Made by a program: the position numbers and the translations under genes. 64,000 bases of DNA from contig OX291540.1 of assembly GCA_946406115.1 (NCBI GenBank), forward strand, positions 4,832,563-4,896,562, read 5' to 3'. Below the pieces are notes generated by a model, which saw only the letters and a list, made by a program, of their open reading frames with translations, ran no database searches and was not told the origin of the DNA. This document shows positions 40,001 through 45,984 of the stretch, piece by piece; within the stretch, counting starts at the first letter, position 1; every line of letters starts with the position of its first letter. The DNA is from Apoda limacodes (taxonomy: Eukaryota > Arthropoda > Insecta > Lepidoptera > Limacodidae).

Positions 40001-40763
40001 TATCAACAAGTAGGAGCAAGCACTGATCGACTGCGTATCATTCGAAACACACTAGAGTGAATTATTGGTGCCCCCTTCATAGTGACGCGGGCCCAGTGTG
40101 ATTTGTAGACATGCAAGTTTCGTCACGAGGTTTTCTTCACTACATCAATAGTACTACATAATGTGAACGAAGCAATAAAAAAATTTAGATAGACTCTTGT
40201 GATATTTGCTGGGGCTTTAACGCTCGCTCTTCAGACCGGCAGCAAACATGGTTACATATGTCCTAAAATCAATACATCAATACAAGTCTAACAGTAACCA
40301 CAGTACAATTCCAATCGCGCACAAAAAAATCCTAGCAGCCTTGCTTGCTTGCTTGCTAATGTTCGAATTTAACTCTGCGTATGCTTAAATTGTAAATTCT
40401 ATTGACGCGACAGCTGCTGAACGGTTTTTTTTTAAAGTGTGCATAGTAAGAGCATTCGTTGTCAACTTTTTGTTTCGAAAAACTAAAGGTTTTCTTTTAA
40501 ATATAAAACTATATGCGAAAAAAAAAAATCGCGGCCACGGCTTATTTAAATAACAAAGTTTTTTCTTTAATTTGATATGAAAATTAAAATATGGGTTTCT
40601 CAAGTACGGTTAATTTATTGAGATCTATGTTTAACAACTTTGAAATGCTCTAAGAACGCCTAATTTACTGTAAATATATTTTTTATTTTTTCTAGTTGTC
40701 AGAGGCAAGCACCACAAATATAGAAACATCAGCCAGCTCGAGTGGGACAACAGCACAATGTAA
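6899..40763 (+). CDS. Cals: Calsyntenin, 18 exons (5' end missing)
   Basis: This is a split gene for calsyntenin, a type I membrane protein of the cadherin superfamily. In animals it acts at synapses and in vesicle transport, where its tail links cargo to kinesin-1 light chain. Eighteen exons were placed by reading the frame across AG/GT borders: 6899-7020, 8473-8684, 23932-24078, 24442-24642, 25422-25502, 25994-26176, 26700-26827, 27154-27334, 27970-28107, 28906-29038, 29382-29575, 30208-30389, 31176-31292, 37670-37777, 38418-38553, 39280-39461, 39853-39958 and 40696-40763. They sum to 2619 bp (872 residues plus stop) with every phase compatible. Order of domains: end of cadherin 1, cadherin 2, LNS/LamG-like domain, membrane-proximal region, transmembrane helix, acidic tail. 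Family members are about 950-1000 residues, so roughly 100 N-terminal residues including the signal peptide are missing, probably upstream. I see no stop or frameshift in any exon. Identification rests on motif-level recall of vertebrate and fly calsyntenins. Confidence 0.95.
7021..8472 (+). other. Cals intron 1 (of those seen)
   Basis: 1452 bp between exons A and B, AT-rich, with no recognisable coding sequence or clear mobile element. A short (CA)n run (acgcacacacacac) lies near 7540. Confidence 0.8.
8473..8684 (+). CDS. Cals: Cals exon B: cadherin linker and repeat 2
   Basis: It continues exon A in phase and encodes [17 protein letters not shown], the calcium-binding DxNEfaPvF linker between cadherin repeats. 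Next come [19 protein letters not shown], containing the cadherin LeAtDrD-type calcium motif, and the calsyntenin-type cysteine stretch [16 protein letters not shown]. The exon ends with one base of a Gly codon before donor gtgagt. The intron that follows is 15.2 kb and carries most of the mobile DNA in the window. Confidence 0.95.
8885..9080 (+). mobile_element. Helitron-like (Lep1-type) fragment
   Basis: It contains aacttggtatacatataggt, ttccgcgggaataactataa and ggagttccacgccgataacc, three boxes shared in the same order with the copy at 33765-34075. Both ends are missing or decayed. Confidence 0.55.
9690..10262 (+). pseudogene. Decayed LINE reverse transcriptase fragment
   Basis: The + strand frames read a broken reverse transcriptase. 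A remnant of the G-x-P-x-G…L-x-x-L-Y-T-A-D loop lies at about 9750-9805, an ADDGSF remnant of the catalytic Y-A-D-D box at about 9943, and a K-T-K-Y-M-I-x-G-S thumb-type motif at about 10014. A 77-codon C-terminal open stretch at 10032-10265 ends [17 protein letters not shown]. The order is that of jockey/CR1-like LINEs. Several frame breaks and an internal triplication show it is dead. It is a different family from the tandem LINE at 13.7-21.3 kb. Confidence 0.6.
9803..9940. repeat. 46-bp minisatellite, three copies
   Basis: Three copies of a 46-bp unit starting gctgatgtgtctgacgtgga lie at 9803-9848, 9849-9894 and 9895-9940, with a partial fourth (gctgatgacgg). They differ by only a few bases, including cacg/catg and gacgtgg/gacctgg. 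The array splits the catalytic region of the LINE fragment around it. Confidence 0.95.
11397..11668 (-). mobile_element. Lep1-type Helitron-like repeat, reverse
   Basis: Read in reverse it has the same order of boxes as the copy at 33765-34075: a ttataaatgtgaaagtttgt start, ttgagtaacaaac… remnants, the tatagcatgctata palindrome, and a gggtgggcggagccgctggc end followed by aaagtct. The two copies are a subfamily pair in opposite orientation in two Cals introns. Confidence 0.7.
11838..12591. repeat. Dispersed repeat with inverted ends
   Basis: It starts aaaatcggccaagtgcgagt and soon reads aagggttccgtacc. It ends gggttccttgttgactacgg followed by aaccctaaaaa, so gggttccgta occurs in opposite orientation near the two ends. 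I recall this pair as a very abundant lepidopteran interspersed repeat, but I cannot say whether it is a SINE or a MITE. Similar gggttcc pieces recur at about 46535-46570, 58248-58285 and 61280. A run of ten or more G lies near 12220. Confidence 0.6.
13672..17364 (+). mobile_element. LINE unit, copy 1 of a tandem pair
   Basis: This 3693-bp unit repeats almost base for base as copy 2, starting with tacccggtacgtacgtaata at 13672 and again at 17365. It has a long 5' untranslated part (13672-14551) and an endonuclease-reverse transcriptase coding region. Copy 1 lacks the last roughly 240 bp of the element: after cttcctc at 17360 it runs through the filler tacg directly into copy 2. The only differences I found between the copies are T/C at 15749 versus 19442 and T/C at 16903 versus 20596. 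The family looks like a jockey/CR1-type non-LTR retrotransposon. Confidence 0.9.
14552..17519 (+). pseudogene. LINE endonuclease-reverse transcriptase, copy 1
   Basis: In order, the frames show an AP-type endonuclease (NIRG at the start, LTETQI with the catalytic Glu, LGDFNAHH, and a GSSDHCLV end with the catalytic Asp-His) and a reverse transcriptase ([35 protein letters not shown]). The end carries a [13 protein letters not shown] motif typical of jockey/CR1 elements. The frame is broken three times: a shift near 14890, a TAA stop at 15535-15537 and a shift near 16149. Copy 2 has the same three breaks. Because copy 1 lost its 3' end, its last frame runs into the 5' region of copy 2 and gains about 54 unrelated residues before stopping at 17519. 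It cannot encode an active protein. Confidence 0.9.
17365..21294 (+). mobile_element. LINE unit, copy 2, with intact 3' end
   Basis: Near-identical to copy 1 up to 21053, it then continues through the true end of the coding frame (stop near 21161) and a 3' tail. The tail reads aggctacggtgaccgcttac, catcaggcggaccgtagg and gcttgtttgccacc before a run ending aaaaaataaaaaaaa at about 21294. That tail is a very common 3' end of lepidopteran LINEs. I see no target-site duplication matching the DNA before 13672. Confidence 0.9.
18245..21161 (+). pseudogene. LINE endonuclease-reverse transcriptase, copy 2
   Basis: The domain order is as in copy 1: endonuclease pieces at 18245-19230, a linker and N-terminal RT part to 19842, then a 423-codon open stretch (19890-21161) with the RT palm ([28 protein letters not shown]) and the native C-terminus SKKKLLDF. 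The same frameshift, TAA stop and second frameshift as in copy 1 lie at +3693. Ser replaces Phe in GIDIFSD/GIDISSD. It is inactive. Confidence 0.9.
21311..22784. mobile_element. Unclassified 1.43-kb insertion, 23-bp direct repeats
   Basis: The same 23 bases, beginning agtgtataaaatc and ending ccggctt, occur at 21311-21333 and 22762-22784, so the 1428 bp between them look like an insertion with a target-site duplication. The right end carries a short (GGAAC)n run, as some non-LTR elements do. Inside there is an imperfect duplication: the block acctaagaacagtaaagcta plus an attccgagg…cagaaaag block at about 21526-21632 recurs at about 21679-21886. No coding frame is recognisable. The class is unknown, possibly a non-autonomous retroelement. 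Confidence 0.7.
22785..23559. other. AT-rich intron DNA, nothing recognised
   Basis: Part of Cals intron 2. I see no coding signal and no repeat structure I can name. Confidence 0.6.
23560..23905. repeat. Dispersed repeat near end of Cals intron 2
   Basis: It contains ccaccgtgctggcctagtgc, which I associate with a widespread lepidopteran LINE-derived repeat. Downstream come gaagcacggag, actgaccac and aatatcgtttccg in the same order as at about 4120-4240. It ends just before the exon C acceptor. Confidence 0.5.
23932..24078 (+). CDS. Cals: Cals exon C: end of cadherin repeat 2
   Basis: The acceptor follows a polypyrimidine run ending in cag. The exon encodes [19 protein letters not shown], then [20 protein letters not shown] and [10 protein letters not shown]. 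The RNTE-LdY-…-h-l-tV-AYDCG pattern is characteristic of calsyntenin cadherin repeat 2, and the Cys-x-x-Gly-Trp turn leads into the LNS domain. The donor is the weaker gtacgg. Confidence 0.95.
24442..24642 (+). CDS. Cals: Cals exon D: start of the LNS domain
   Basis: It encodes [20 protein letters not shown], then an Ala-Val-x-Leu segment and [17 protein letters not shown]. The YaPGTG-lalFP and GCDRDTYs motifs match the region between the cadherin repeats and the laminin-G/LNS fold in calsyntenins. Acceptor ccag and donor gtgagt are clear. The exon is strikingly GC-rich compared with its flanks. Confidence 0.95.
25422..25502 (+). CDS. Cals: Cals exon E: short LNS linker exon
   Basis: This 81-bp exon encodes [20 protein letters not shown] followed by KSLKPDSG. 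The Leu-Leu-Pro-Ser-Pro motif corresponds to the same short stretch in vertebrate calsyntenins. Both borders (ttttaag, gtacga) keep phase 1. Confidence 0.9.
25994..26176 (+). CDS. Cals: Cals exon F: LNS domain
   Basis: It encodes [20 protein letters not shown], then [19 protein letters not shown] and [10 protein letters not shown]. The FeFdG-…-aiP-…-FsIs-WMRH and EhiLC motifs are core strands of the calsyntenin LNS/LamG fold. The donor is gttagt, a less common but acceptable site. Confidence 0.95.
26198..26475. repeat. Degenerate 20-21-bp repeat array
   Basis: Variants of agtcaacagtagatcattga recur about every 20-21 bp, for example near 26248, 26268, 26348, 26368, 26388 and 26443. Read on the minus strand this gives an open stretch with a seven-residue rhythm ([21 protein letters not shown]). 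I take the frame to be a by-product of the repeat, not a gene. Confidence 0.65.
26700..26827 (+). CDS. Cals: Cals exon G: LNS domain
   Basis: It encodes [20 protein letters not shown], then [20 protein letters not shown] and a final IPE. The [18 protein letters not shown] motif and the RPAEWrWK motif are both diagnostic of calsyntenin. It ends in phase 0 before gtaaca. Confidence 0.95.
27154..27334 (+). CDS. Cals: Cals exon H: LNS domain, Cys-Trp motif
   Basis: It encodes [20 protein letters not shown], then [28 protein letters not shown] and WQG. The VCD-EWHHYa-NV-FP motif and the vigACWQG motif are conserved across the family. The Asn-Thr-Thr in the exon is a candidate N-glycosylation site. 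Confidence 0.95.
27970..28107 (+). CDS. Cals: Cals exon I: end of LNS domain
   Basis: It encodes [20 protein letters not shown], then [16 protein letters not shown]. The h-GwLAGL strand and the C-x3-C-x-EGL motif match the close of the LNS fold in calsyntenins. The exon ends with one base of a Tyr codon before gtaagt. Confidence 0.93.
28906..29038 (+). CDS. Cals: Cals exon J: membrane-proximal ectodomain
   Basis: It encodes [20 protein letters not shown], then [20 protein letters not shown]. The [15 protein letters not shown] and rAFPTPGRR motifs align with the LTLEGED and QFPTPGIRR regions of the vertebrate protein. The acceptor is tttcag and the donor gtaagt. Confidence 0.93.
29382..29575 (+). 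CDS. Cals: Cals exon K: membrane-proximal ectodomain
   Basis: It encodes [20 protein letters not shown], then [20 protein letters not shown] and [19 protein letters not shown]. The [13 protein letters not shown] and vFPdL motifs are family hallmarks. Asn-Gly-Thr is a possible N-glycosylation site. The donor is gtcagt, less common but in phase. Confidence 0.93.
30208..30389 (+). CDS. Cals: Cals exon L: membrane-proximal ectodomain
   Basis: It encodes [20 protein letters not shown], then [28 protein letters not shown] and SDTVHNYQK. The LDsC-v-V-p-LNpdhE-L-l motif and the ltGsDtv-nYqk ending match vertebrate calsyntenins. It begins in phase 1 and ends in phase 0. Confidence 0.93.
31176..31292 (+). 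CDS. Cals: Cals exon M: membrane-proximal ectodomain
   Basis: Exactly 39 codons in phase 0. It encodes [20 protein letters not shown] followed by [19 protein letters not shown]. The [18 protein letters not shown] motif is one of the best conserved in the family. The next intron (6.4 kb) holds a foldback element and a decayed Harbinger element. Confidence 0.95.
31807..32258. repeat. Long imperfect palindrome (foldback/MITE-like)
   Basis: The left arm (31807-31980) starts ataatccaaac and includes ttaataatagtgtgaataaa and aaaatcgtggagtgc. The right arm (32056-32258) is its imperfect reverse complement, starting gcaccccacgctttttt, containing ttattcacactattattaat and ending gtttggattat. About 75 bp separate the arms. 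DNA just upstream, gtaaccgacttctttgggcg at about 31445, belongs to a repeat family I recall from Lepidoptera. Confidence 0.85.
32330..32870. repeat. Dispersed repeat with small palindromes
   Basis: It contains gctgactcactgatgatcat and two small palindromic boxes, ccccttaaacaagggg near 32523 and ccccttaaattagggg near 32809, each followed by gat-ca/gaa…gt. The same motifs in the same order (gactgactgatata, …ctaagggggt…) occur at about 61800-62290. The class is unknown. Confidence 0.45.
33765..34075 (+). mobile_element. Lep1-type Helitron-like repeat
   Basis: It runs from tattataaatttgaaagttt, through ggatgtttgttactcaatca and the tatagcatgctata palindrome, to gggcggagccgctggcaaag and tctagta. 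This is the best preserved of several related copies in the window. It carries no coding frame. Confidence 0.7.
34285..36057 (+). pseudogene. MADF-BESS accessory gene of the Harbinger
   Basis: A first coding piece (34285-34417) encodes [20 protein letters not shown], then a stretch with [13 protein letters not shown], the N-terminal helices of a MADF (Myb/SANT-like) domain. It is followed by a good donor, gtaagt. A second piece (about 35345-36057) begins with a frameshifted remnant of the MADF C-terminus ([20 protein letters not shown]), continues with a Ser/Thr/Gln-rich linker and ends in a BESS-type motif ([20 protein letters not shown]). An in-frame TAA at 35793-35795 cuts the frame, which then stays open to about 36066. 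The central MADF helix was not found. Confidence 0.7.
34473..35335 (-). pseudogene. PIF/Harbinger transposase (HARBI1-like)
   Basis: Minus-strand frames show, from the N-terminal side, LDGKH (first catalytic Asp, codon at 35095-35093), ALVDAHYRF (second Asp at 35003-35001), and a 151-codon open stretch (34928-34473). The open stretch contains [32 protein letters not shown] (catalytic Glu at 34736-34734) and ALCLHN. Order and motifs fit the DDE nuclease of Harbinger elements. At least two frame breaks separate the pieces upstream of 34928, so it is inactive. Protein HARBI1 of vertebrates is a domesticated relative. Confidence 0.8.
36795..36985 (+). pseudogene. LINE ORF C-terminal remnant
   Basis: The frame reads [20 protein letters not shown], then a stretch with [20 protein letters not shown] and [10 protein letters not shown]. 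The vETlGpWG…QRIs-AIQ-GNAA pattern is the far C-terminus of a LINE-type polyprotein that I recall as common in insects. The rest of the element is absent. A dispersed repeat follows at once. Confidence 0.6.
36990..37262 (+). repeat. Dispersed ~250-bp repeat, copy 1
   Basis: It shares long near-identical blocks with 45985-46230: taacaaactgtcatgcgttc, gtttac-atatttttgttatt, actttagacccatgtctg, ggtggggttt and gtcaaccgttcgttttgcaa. Here it directly follows the LINE remnant, so it may be that element's 3' untranslated end. Confidence 0.85.
37670..37777 (+). CDS. Cals: Cals exon N: extracellular stalk
   Basis: Exactly 36 codons in phase 0, encoding [20 protein letters not shown], then [16 protein letters not shown]. 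The V-V-H-P beginning follows the SNEy motif as in other calsyntenins, and the rest is a divergent stalk. Acceptor ggacag and donor gtaagt are good. Confidence 0.85.
38418..38553 (+). CDS. Cals: Cals exon O: extracellular stalk
   Basis: It encodes a Pro/Ser/His-rich stalk ([20 protein letters not shown], then [15 protein letters not shown]) just before the membrane. This is the region where vertebrate calsyntenins are shed by secretases, but I see no specific cleavage motif. It joins exon P through a split Asn codon. Confidence 0.88.
38780..38955 (-). mobile_element. tRNA-derived SINE piece
   Basis: Read on the minus strand it contains an A-box-like tggctcagtaggtaatgacc followed, at tRNA-like spacing, by a B-box-like gggttctatccctgg, then an AT-rich body. 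That is the promoter layout of a tRNA-related SINE. The ends are not defined. Confidence 0.65.
39280..39461 (+). CDS. Cals: Cals exon P: transmembrane helix, first WD motif
   Basis: It encodes the single membrane helix ([20 protein letters not shown]), a basic stop-transfer stretch ([13 protein letters not shown]) and the first cytoplasmic motif [18 protein letters not shown]. The [12 protein letters not shown] stretch is almost invariant in calsyntenins and is the kinesin light chain binding WD motif. Confidence 0.96.
39853..39958 (+). CDS. Cals: Cals exon Q: acidic cytoplasmic tail
   Basis: It encodes [20 protein letters not shown], then [16 protein letters not shown], an Asp/Glu/Ser-rich segment. 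Vertebrate calsyntenins have a similar acidic stretch between the two WD motifs. The composition gives many potential acidophilic kinase (CK2-type) sites, which is inference. Confidence 0.92.
40696..40763 (+). CDS. Cals: Cals last exon: second WD motif and stop
   Basis: It encodes [20 protein letters not shown] followed by Met and a TAA stop at 40761-40763. QLEWD-ST-l is the second kinesin light chain binding motif at the very C-terminus of the family. Here the usual second Asp is replaced by Asn and the protein ends two residues earlier than in vertebrates. Confidence 0.95.
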
Positions 40764-40776
40764 ACCATCTTCTAAT

Positions 40777-40822
40777 GCGACGCGACGCGACGTGACGTGT
40801 CGTCGACGTCGACGTCACGCGC
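40777..40822. repeat. CGACG-rich cluster after the Cals stop
   Basis: Repeated gcgac/gacgt steps, in part self-complementary (gacgtgacgtgtcgtcga against tcgacgtcgacgtca), start 14 bases after the Cals stop in otherwise AT-rich DNA. Confidence 0.85.
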
Positions 40823-42135
40823 AAACACGTACTTAAAGCACCTCCACTAGCTCCGTCTCTTTCTATCGCACGCCGTTGCGCCTATCCACATCTCGCTCTC
40901 GCATACGGCACTCGCCTTCCCCTCAATTATTTTGTCATTACAATTACACCCACAATGACATTCTTTTGATAAAAACAAAAGTATTAAATGAGAAGTTTCT
41001 AGCAAAAAAAAAATTGACAACCCTATTTTATTAATAAAATATTGCGTATACAAGAAAATTTAAATTATCAAAACTTGTCATTTTAATAAGTTGACAAGTT
41101 AGATGCAATTATCTTGGTTTTCCGTAATCCTTTATAAGTCCAGTAGATCTTTTGCAGCAAAATGTACCTTATTGTAGGGTTGTCAAACGGTTGCGATGGA
41201 AGGAGTTTCATAAAGGGAAGATATTGGAATGTCACAAGCTATAATTTCTACGATGGAATTGACTTATCAAGGTTAAAACTTCAAGTTGCAGTGTAAAGAA
41301 ATGTATAAAGGCATTAAACAAATTGACAATTAAAACTATTTTGTTCCCCTACTTAAATGACATGTTTAGATTTTTTTAATGGCGCCAGTGGTTTATCGTT
41401 GCCAGCTCAAAGCATATCTCGCCAATTATATTGTAAAAATGACTTAGTACATTATCTTTACCCTGTAACATCAAAGCTTTTCAGCACAAAAAAATGTGTG
41501 GCACAATATTATAGTTTTATTCTAAGGTTTGCAAAAAAAATGATCATATCAAAATTTATACGTAATTTTTTTTTATTCCGCTTGCCTAATGAACTGTTGT
41601 TGTTCTAGAAAGATATCATCTTCAAATCTTTTCTAAATGGGAAATAAAGATATGTGTATCTAACATTAAGAGTAGATGTTGTAATTTCATATGAACTTGC
41701 TAAGATGAATAGATTGTAAGCTATAAGATACTACAAACAATATTGTATATTATACTTAAGTAACACATTATAATGCTTCACTTATACCACTGTATAAACA
41801 TTGCTAATTTGCTAATATAATTAGTCAAACTCTAACATGGCGTCTTTATCAGCAATTTAATTTTCGTTACAATATTAAATTACGTTTTAGAATAGTATTT
41901 TTTAAAAAATTGAGACTGCCATGTTGGATTTTATATTTTTTTAGTACAAGATTGACGTTTTGTTCAAAAATTGCATTTAGATTTCACAAAGTTTTAGTTA
42001 AGAAATGTCCAATATATTGAACCCCTATGAGCTTCACGAAATGGCTTAAACGTTTATTAGTAACAGAGTTATTGGAAATAGATGTACGACATTTGATAAT
42101 ATCAGTCTTAGGACGCAGCTGTGTAATGAAATATT

Positions 42136-42138
<3 letters not shown>

Positions 42139-42172
<34 letters not shown>
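42139..42172. repeat. (TA)n microsatellite
   Basis: About 16 uninterrupted TA units inside the probable Cals 3' UTR. Confidence 0.95.
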
Positions 42173-42175
<3 letters not shown>

Positions 42176-42990
42176 AATGAGTTAAGGAATTTTTACTAAC
42201 AACGTAGGTACTAAGTCGCTTAGTTTTGAGACGCGTACAATTTGAATCGGGAAATGGCAACACAGTTGACGCGTCATAGATTAAGCGTAGGCATTGTTTC
42301 TTCTACGTTTCGATAGTTTGTCTCGCTCGCACTCGTACAGCGATTGTATCTCTGTCCTTAAAGTTTGCATATCATGGATCGTTCGCCATATTATTTAGCG
42401 TAGCGTAAGAACAAAGTGAATACAATTATTAAGCAATCTTTATGGACATAATCATAAATGTTTTTGACTCTAATGTGAAATGTCTTATTGACTATTAAGT
42501 TTGGACAAGTGTTTTTTAGCTTTGAATTATGTGTTTGGGAAAGTGCATTTTACAGTTTTTAAATTGGTTAGTGATTTTATAGTGCCATTGAATGATCTTA
42601 TACTCGGTTTTTGTTTTAGTGACAATTCCTGAACACAAGATTTGCATGTTTCGATTGTTTTTTAATCGTTTTACCTAACTATTTTCACTTGATAACCGTC
42701 CAAGGCCCATTTCCCTAACATTATTATATTTTTTAAGATCTGACTTGGTCTTTCTTTTTTTATTGTTGGACATGGCTAAGATTCATACGTATGAGTCTAA
42801 AAATAAGTTTTATTTGGGGCAGCTAATTGTATTTCTTTTGGTATTATTTTTAAAATATATCCTTTTTATCTTAAATGTTTATTATTATTGCGGTATTATT
42901 AATTAAACTACGGTTAGGCAACTACTTTGATGTATGAATATTATTATTTTTTAGCTAAAAATAAAGTTGATTTAAAATTTAAATTCGTAT

Positions 42991-43639
42991 TATTTAAAAA
43001 TCACTGAGTAAACCTATTTTCTTCGATTTAGGATACGGGGGTAATTGAAAGCATTGTCACGCAGTGTGAAAAAGTCAAATAATTCATTCATATATTTGCC
43101 ATATAAATGTTTGCTTGACGTTTTGCCCCATAGGGTTTTAAAGTTACTTTTTGTCTTAGGTGCATCTGTAGCGAGTTATTTATTAGCTTCTAAAGTTAAA
43201 AACTTTGTATCCACCCCTACATCTCTTAAATCTGAAGTCCTTAAAAAAACTTACAATGGTAAAGCTTGAGTTACATGTTTTTCAGATATCACAATAATTC
43301 TTTTACTTTATTAGGGTGATTAAGTTAGGTTAGGTAATCTGAAAAAATAAATAAAATGATTTTTAATTCGACCAATTAGGATTATATGGCTATACACATT
43401 TGTTAGTAGTACACAACAAAAATCACAGCAGTTCACAGACTTTTGTGTGGTTCACATACTAAAGGTCCAGCCTAGACTATAGCAGCCTCAGGATGATGTT
43501 TGTGCTCGTCATCAGTGTGCGTGCCTGTGCCAGAGATGTGCACTGGTTACGCATAGAAGAAATCGACGCGCGTTTCTGCGAAGATCCTCTACGCGGTGCA
43601 ACGTGCACCACCACCAGCACCCTAAATGCGTTGTTGTAT
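42991..43639. other. DNA after the Cals 3' UTR, nothing recognised
   Basis: AT-rich, with another AATAAA at 43346. A 75-codon open stretch at 43045-43269 matches nothing I know and lacks supporting features. Confidence 0.5.
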
Positions 43640-43935
43640 TGGACCCGTAGGGCGCTAAATTAATGGTCTTTTAATCTGTATAGTACTCAACAGTCTGCTT
43701 TAGAAACAGAGTTGCTGACTCAGTTGAGTGTCCCGGCCTGAAACCGAATTGGTTATCGTGCTATTTGACGTACTTGTCTAGTTGTGAGTTAGGTACTTCA
43801 GATACTACTCTAGCTAGCGAGATGGGTTGGAATCAGTTTTATCGCTCGTATCACCCGTTTTATACTTCACTACCGGAACCATCCTCGTTTTCATCATGTC
43901 ATTGCGCATGTAAGAGTTCTACATAAACATAGTAT
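43640..43935 (-). pseudogene. Decayed LINE reverse transcriptase fragment
   Basis: Minus-strand frames contain MVPVVKYKTGDTSD, corresponding to the VPv-K-GD box before the NYRPIS motif (here decayed to SNPSR), and then LDKYVK and DNQFGFRPG. This order (V-P…K-x-G-D…Q-F-G-F-R-x-G) is the N-terminal part of a LINE reverse transcriptase. Stops and shifts break it. It is not the family of the tandem LINE. Confidence 0.6.
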
Positions 43936-45174
43936 ACAACAGAGCAAGTACTCTGGGTAAATGTGGGCCAGCAGCGTGTTTGCTGAGACCGGCGTGGCCA
44001 CGAGAGCTTCTTGACATAGGTAAATTTTATTTATTTTATTCGTCCTTAGGGGCGATCACCCCCCGCTGGATCAGCCCCTATGTACAATACATAGTTGTCC
44101 GGTATTTTTATTTAAAAAGCATATAGCAACACGGCTTCTGATGCAAAAGACATGAATACAAGTCCTCTCGACTACTTTTTACATTTACTTTATTTTTGAC
44201 TGCTACCTGCACTAACTGCACTAACCCTCTTTGCGTTAAAGGGGGTTTGTTTGACCCACAAACCTAGGATTTTTACGCTACGAGTTTTACCTATTTGTTA
44301 TTGCGCTTGAAATTAATGTGGGGATTTTCGGAATCGCTGATATGAATCCTATGAGAAAATTCCACGTTTTTTTATACATTTTGGTTGCAGCACCCTGCTA
44401 CGAAAGTTGATTCAACTTTTATTTGTGATATCTCGAATCATCAACCTAATGGCTTGAAATCGATACCTAGGAGGGTTTAAGGGTTGCTGCCTGCAAATCC
44501 AACATACAGATACGAAATGGTGGATATAAATGTGATTCATCGTGACTAGGGAATAGGAAATATATGTCAATTCAAAAAAAACTACTCAAATCTTATAGTC
44601 TACGCTAGCGAAGCCGCGGGCGGAAAGCTAGTAAATTTGATGACAAGAAAGGCTTTGGGTCTTATGCAAACAGTGTAAGGCTGGTATGGCTGATAAAATG
44701 GATATTGTTTATAACTACAAGTGAATCCTGTGATCAAATAAAAACTTGAGTAGGGTAAGGCAAAGAAGGGTGTAACAAGGGGCACAGTATAAAAAAATTA
44801 AATATCTTTGTTATTTGTCAATTTATCATACTACCTCTTTTTGTATTTTGACAATGCCATTTTAAATATTTATTATTAACGGATGCGATGATCCAGTTAA
44901 AACATATTAAGCTATAAAAATATGTTTTTAAAGAAAAATCCTGTCGATTTCCATTTGTGAAGTTTTGGTTTTGTTCAAAAGCAAGAAGTTTCCGGTTTTC
45001 TTGGTTTAGTTGTTGTTTTGTCAGTCAATTCCAGTTCAATTTTCAGTCAAAGTTAGTTAATGTTTTCGATTAAACTAACCGGTAAAAATCCAATCGATAT
45101 TTGTGTTGTACTATACGGCATGCGGTACAGTGTAGCGGGGCCCAGTGTAACATGTTACTTTGTTATTTTAATAT
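43936..45174. other. Intergenic DNA with a Helitron-like end
   Basis: Mostly unrecognised AT-rich DNA. A 3' end typical of lepidopteran Helitron-like repeats (acgctagcgaagccgcgggc, then ggaaagctagt) lies at about 44602-44633. A box cttaggggcgatcaccccc lies near 44046. Confidence 0.5.
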
Positions 45175-45345
45175 AGTTCAAGAATTGCAACCAATTACAA
45201 AGAAAGGTTACGTGTCCACGAATTGGAAGAAGCAATGTGATCGGCCTCCCTCCTACCCTGGTGAACACTGGACAGATAATCTGGTTAGAGCCGTAGGTAG
45301 CCACTGGCTCTGACAAGACCAGGCCATTGTGGAAACGTATGGGAT
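45175..45345 (+). pseudogene. RTE-like LINE C-terminal scrap
   Basis: The frame encodes RPPSYPGEHWTDNLVRAVGS followed by HWL and a stop. It resembles the RPP…RWtDDlvkvaGs-W motif near the C-terminus of RTE-type LINE proteins. Only this short piece remains. Confidence 0.55.
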
Positions 45346-45719
45346 GATGATGTTCGATTTTATACTTTCTTGTTATACTGTATCCCAGACCTGGGGCATT
45401 CTATAACAAAAGTTCTATTTTTAAATCACTGTCAAATAGGTATAGATACCAAAAGTGATTTTAAAATTTTTTTAGCGTCAAAATTTCTGATTCTTTTTAC
45501 TAAGTTAATAATATTTTATGAACTTTTTTTTTTATAAAAAAAAATTACTTTTGTTACACTGTTCCCCAATTGTCTCTATGGTAATTTTAATTTGATCTGA
45601 CGAATAGTTCTTTACGTAGGCATAGTTTAAAAGTGTACAATCATTCATTCTTAAGAGTATTGAATACGTCAATCTGCAAGGAATCAAATGTACAGATGTC
45701 TTCAATATCTCAATGCTTA

Positions 45720-45935
45720 AATGCTTAAAAAGGTCTTTAAGCAATTCGTCTTGTCAGTGCTGACCTATGGCTCGGAAACGTGAAAAGTGACAGTTTGCCT
45801 GATCAACAAGTTAAGTCACTCAACGGGCTATAGAATGCCCTGACATTCTTTGAAGTAGAGGATATGATCAAAAAGGAATAACTAAAGTCACCGACATAGC
45901 CCCCATAATAAGTAAGCTAAAGTGGCACACAGGGC
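45720..45935 (+). pseudogene. RTE-like LINE reverse transcriptase scrap
   Basis: Reading across breaks, the frame gives VFKQFVLSVLTYGSET, then VTVCLINKL, and later a TKVTDIA…ISKLKW remnant. This is the order of the RT thumb region of RTE-like LINEs (v-nqcvlPvmtYGaEtW…i-kLKW). It lies downstream of the scrap at 45175-45345, which normally follows it, so the two are separate or rearranged. Confidence 0.55.
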
Positions 45936-45984
45936 GCGTTCGTTTTGGGATGCAGAATCATTATTTTCATTAGTTTTGTCACCT

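Larger units (their letters stand above)
37778..40695 (+). other. Cals introns between exons N and the last exon
   Basis: Four introns: 37778-38417, 38554-39279, 39462-39852 and 39959-40695. The second holds a tRNA-like SINE piece in reverse (38780-38955). The others are AT-rich with nothing I recognise. Confidence 0.8.
40764..42990 (+). other. Probable Cals 3' UTR
   Basis: No coding signal follows the Cals stop for more than 2 kb. Candidate AATAAA poly(A) signals lie at 41643, 42960 and 43346. The segment is free of recognisable transposon fragments, unlike the introns and downstream DNA, which suggests it is constrained as a 3' UTR. A GC-rich CGACG-type cluster sits at 40777-40822 and a (TA)n microsatellite at about 42140-42171. 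Which poly(A) site is used cannot be told from sequence. Confidence 0.55.
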
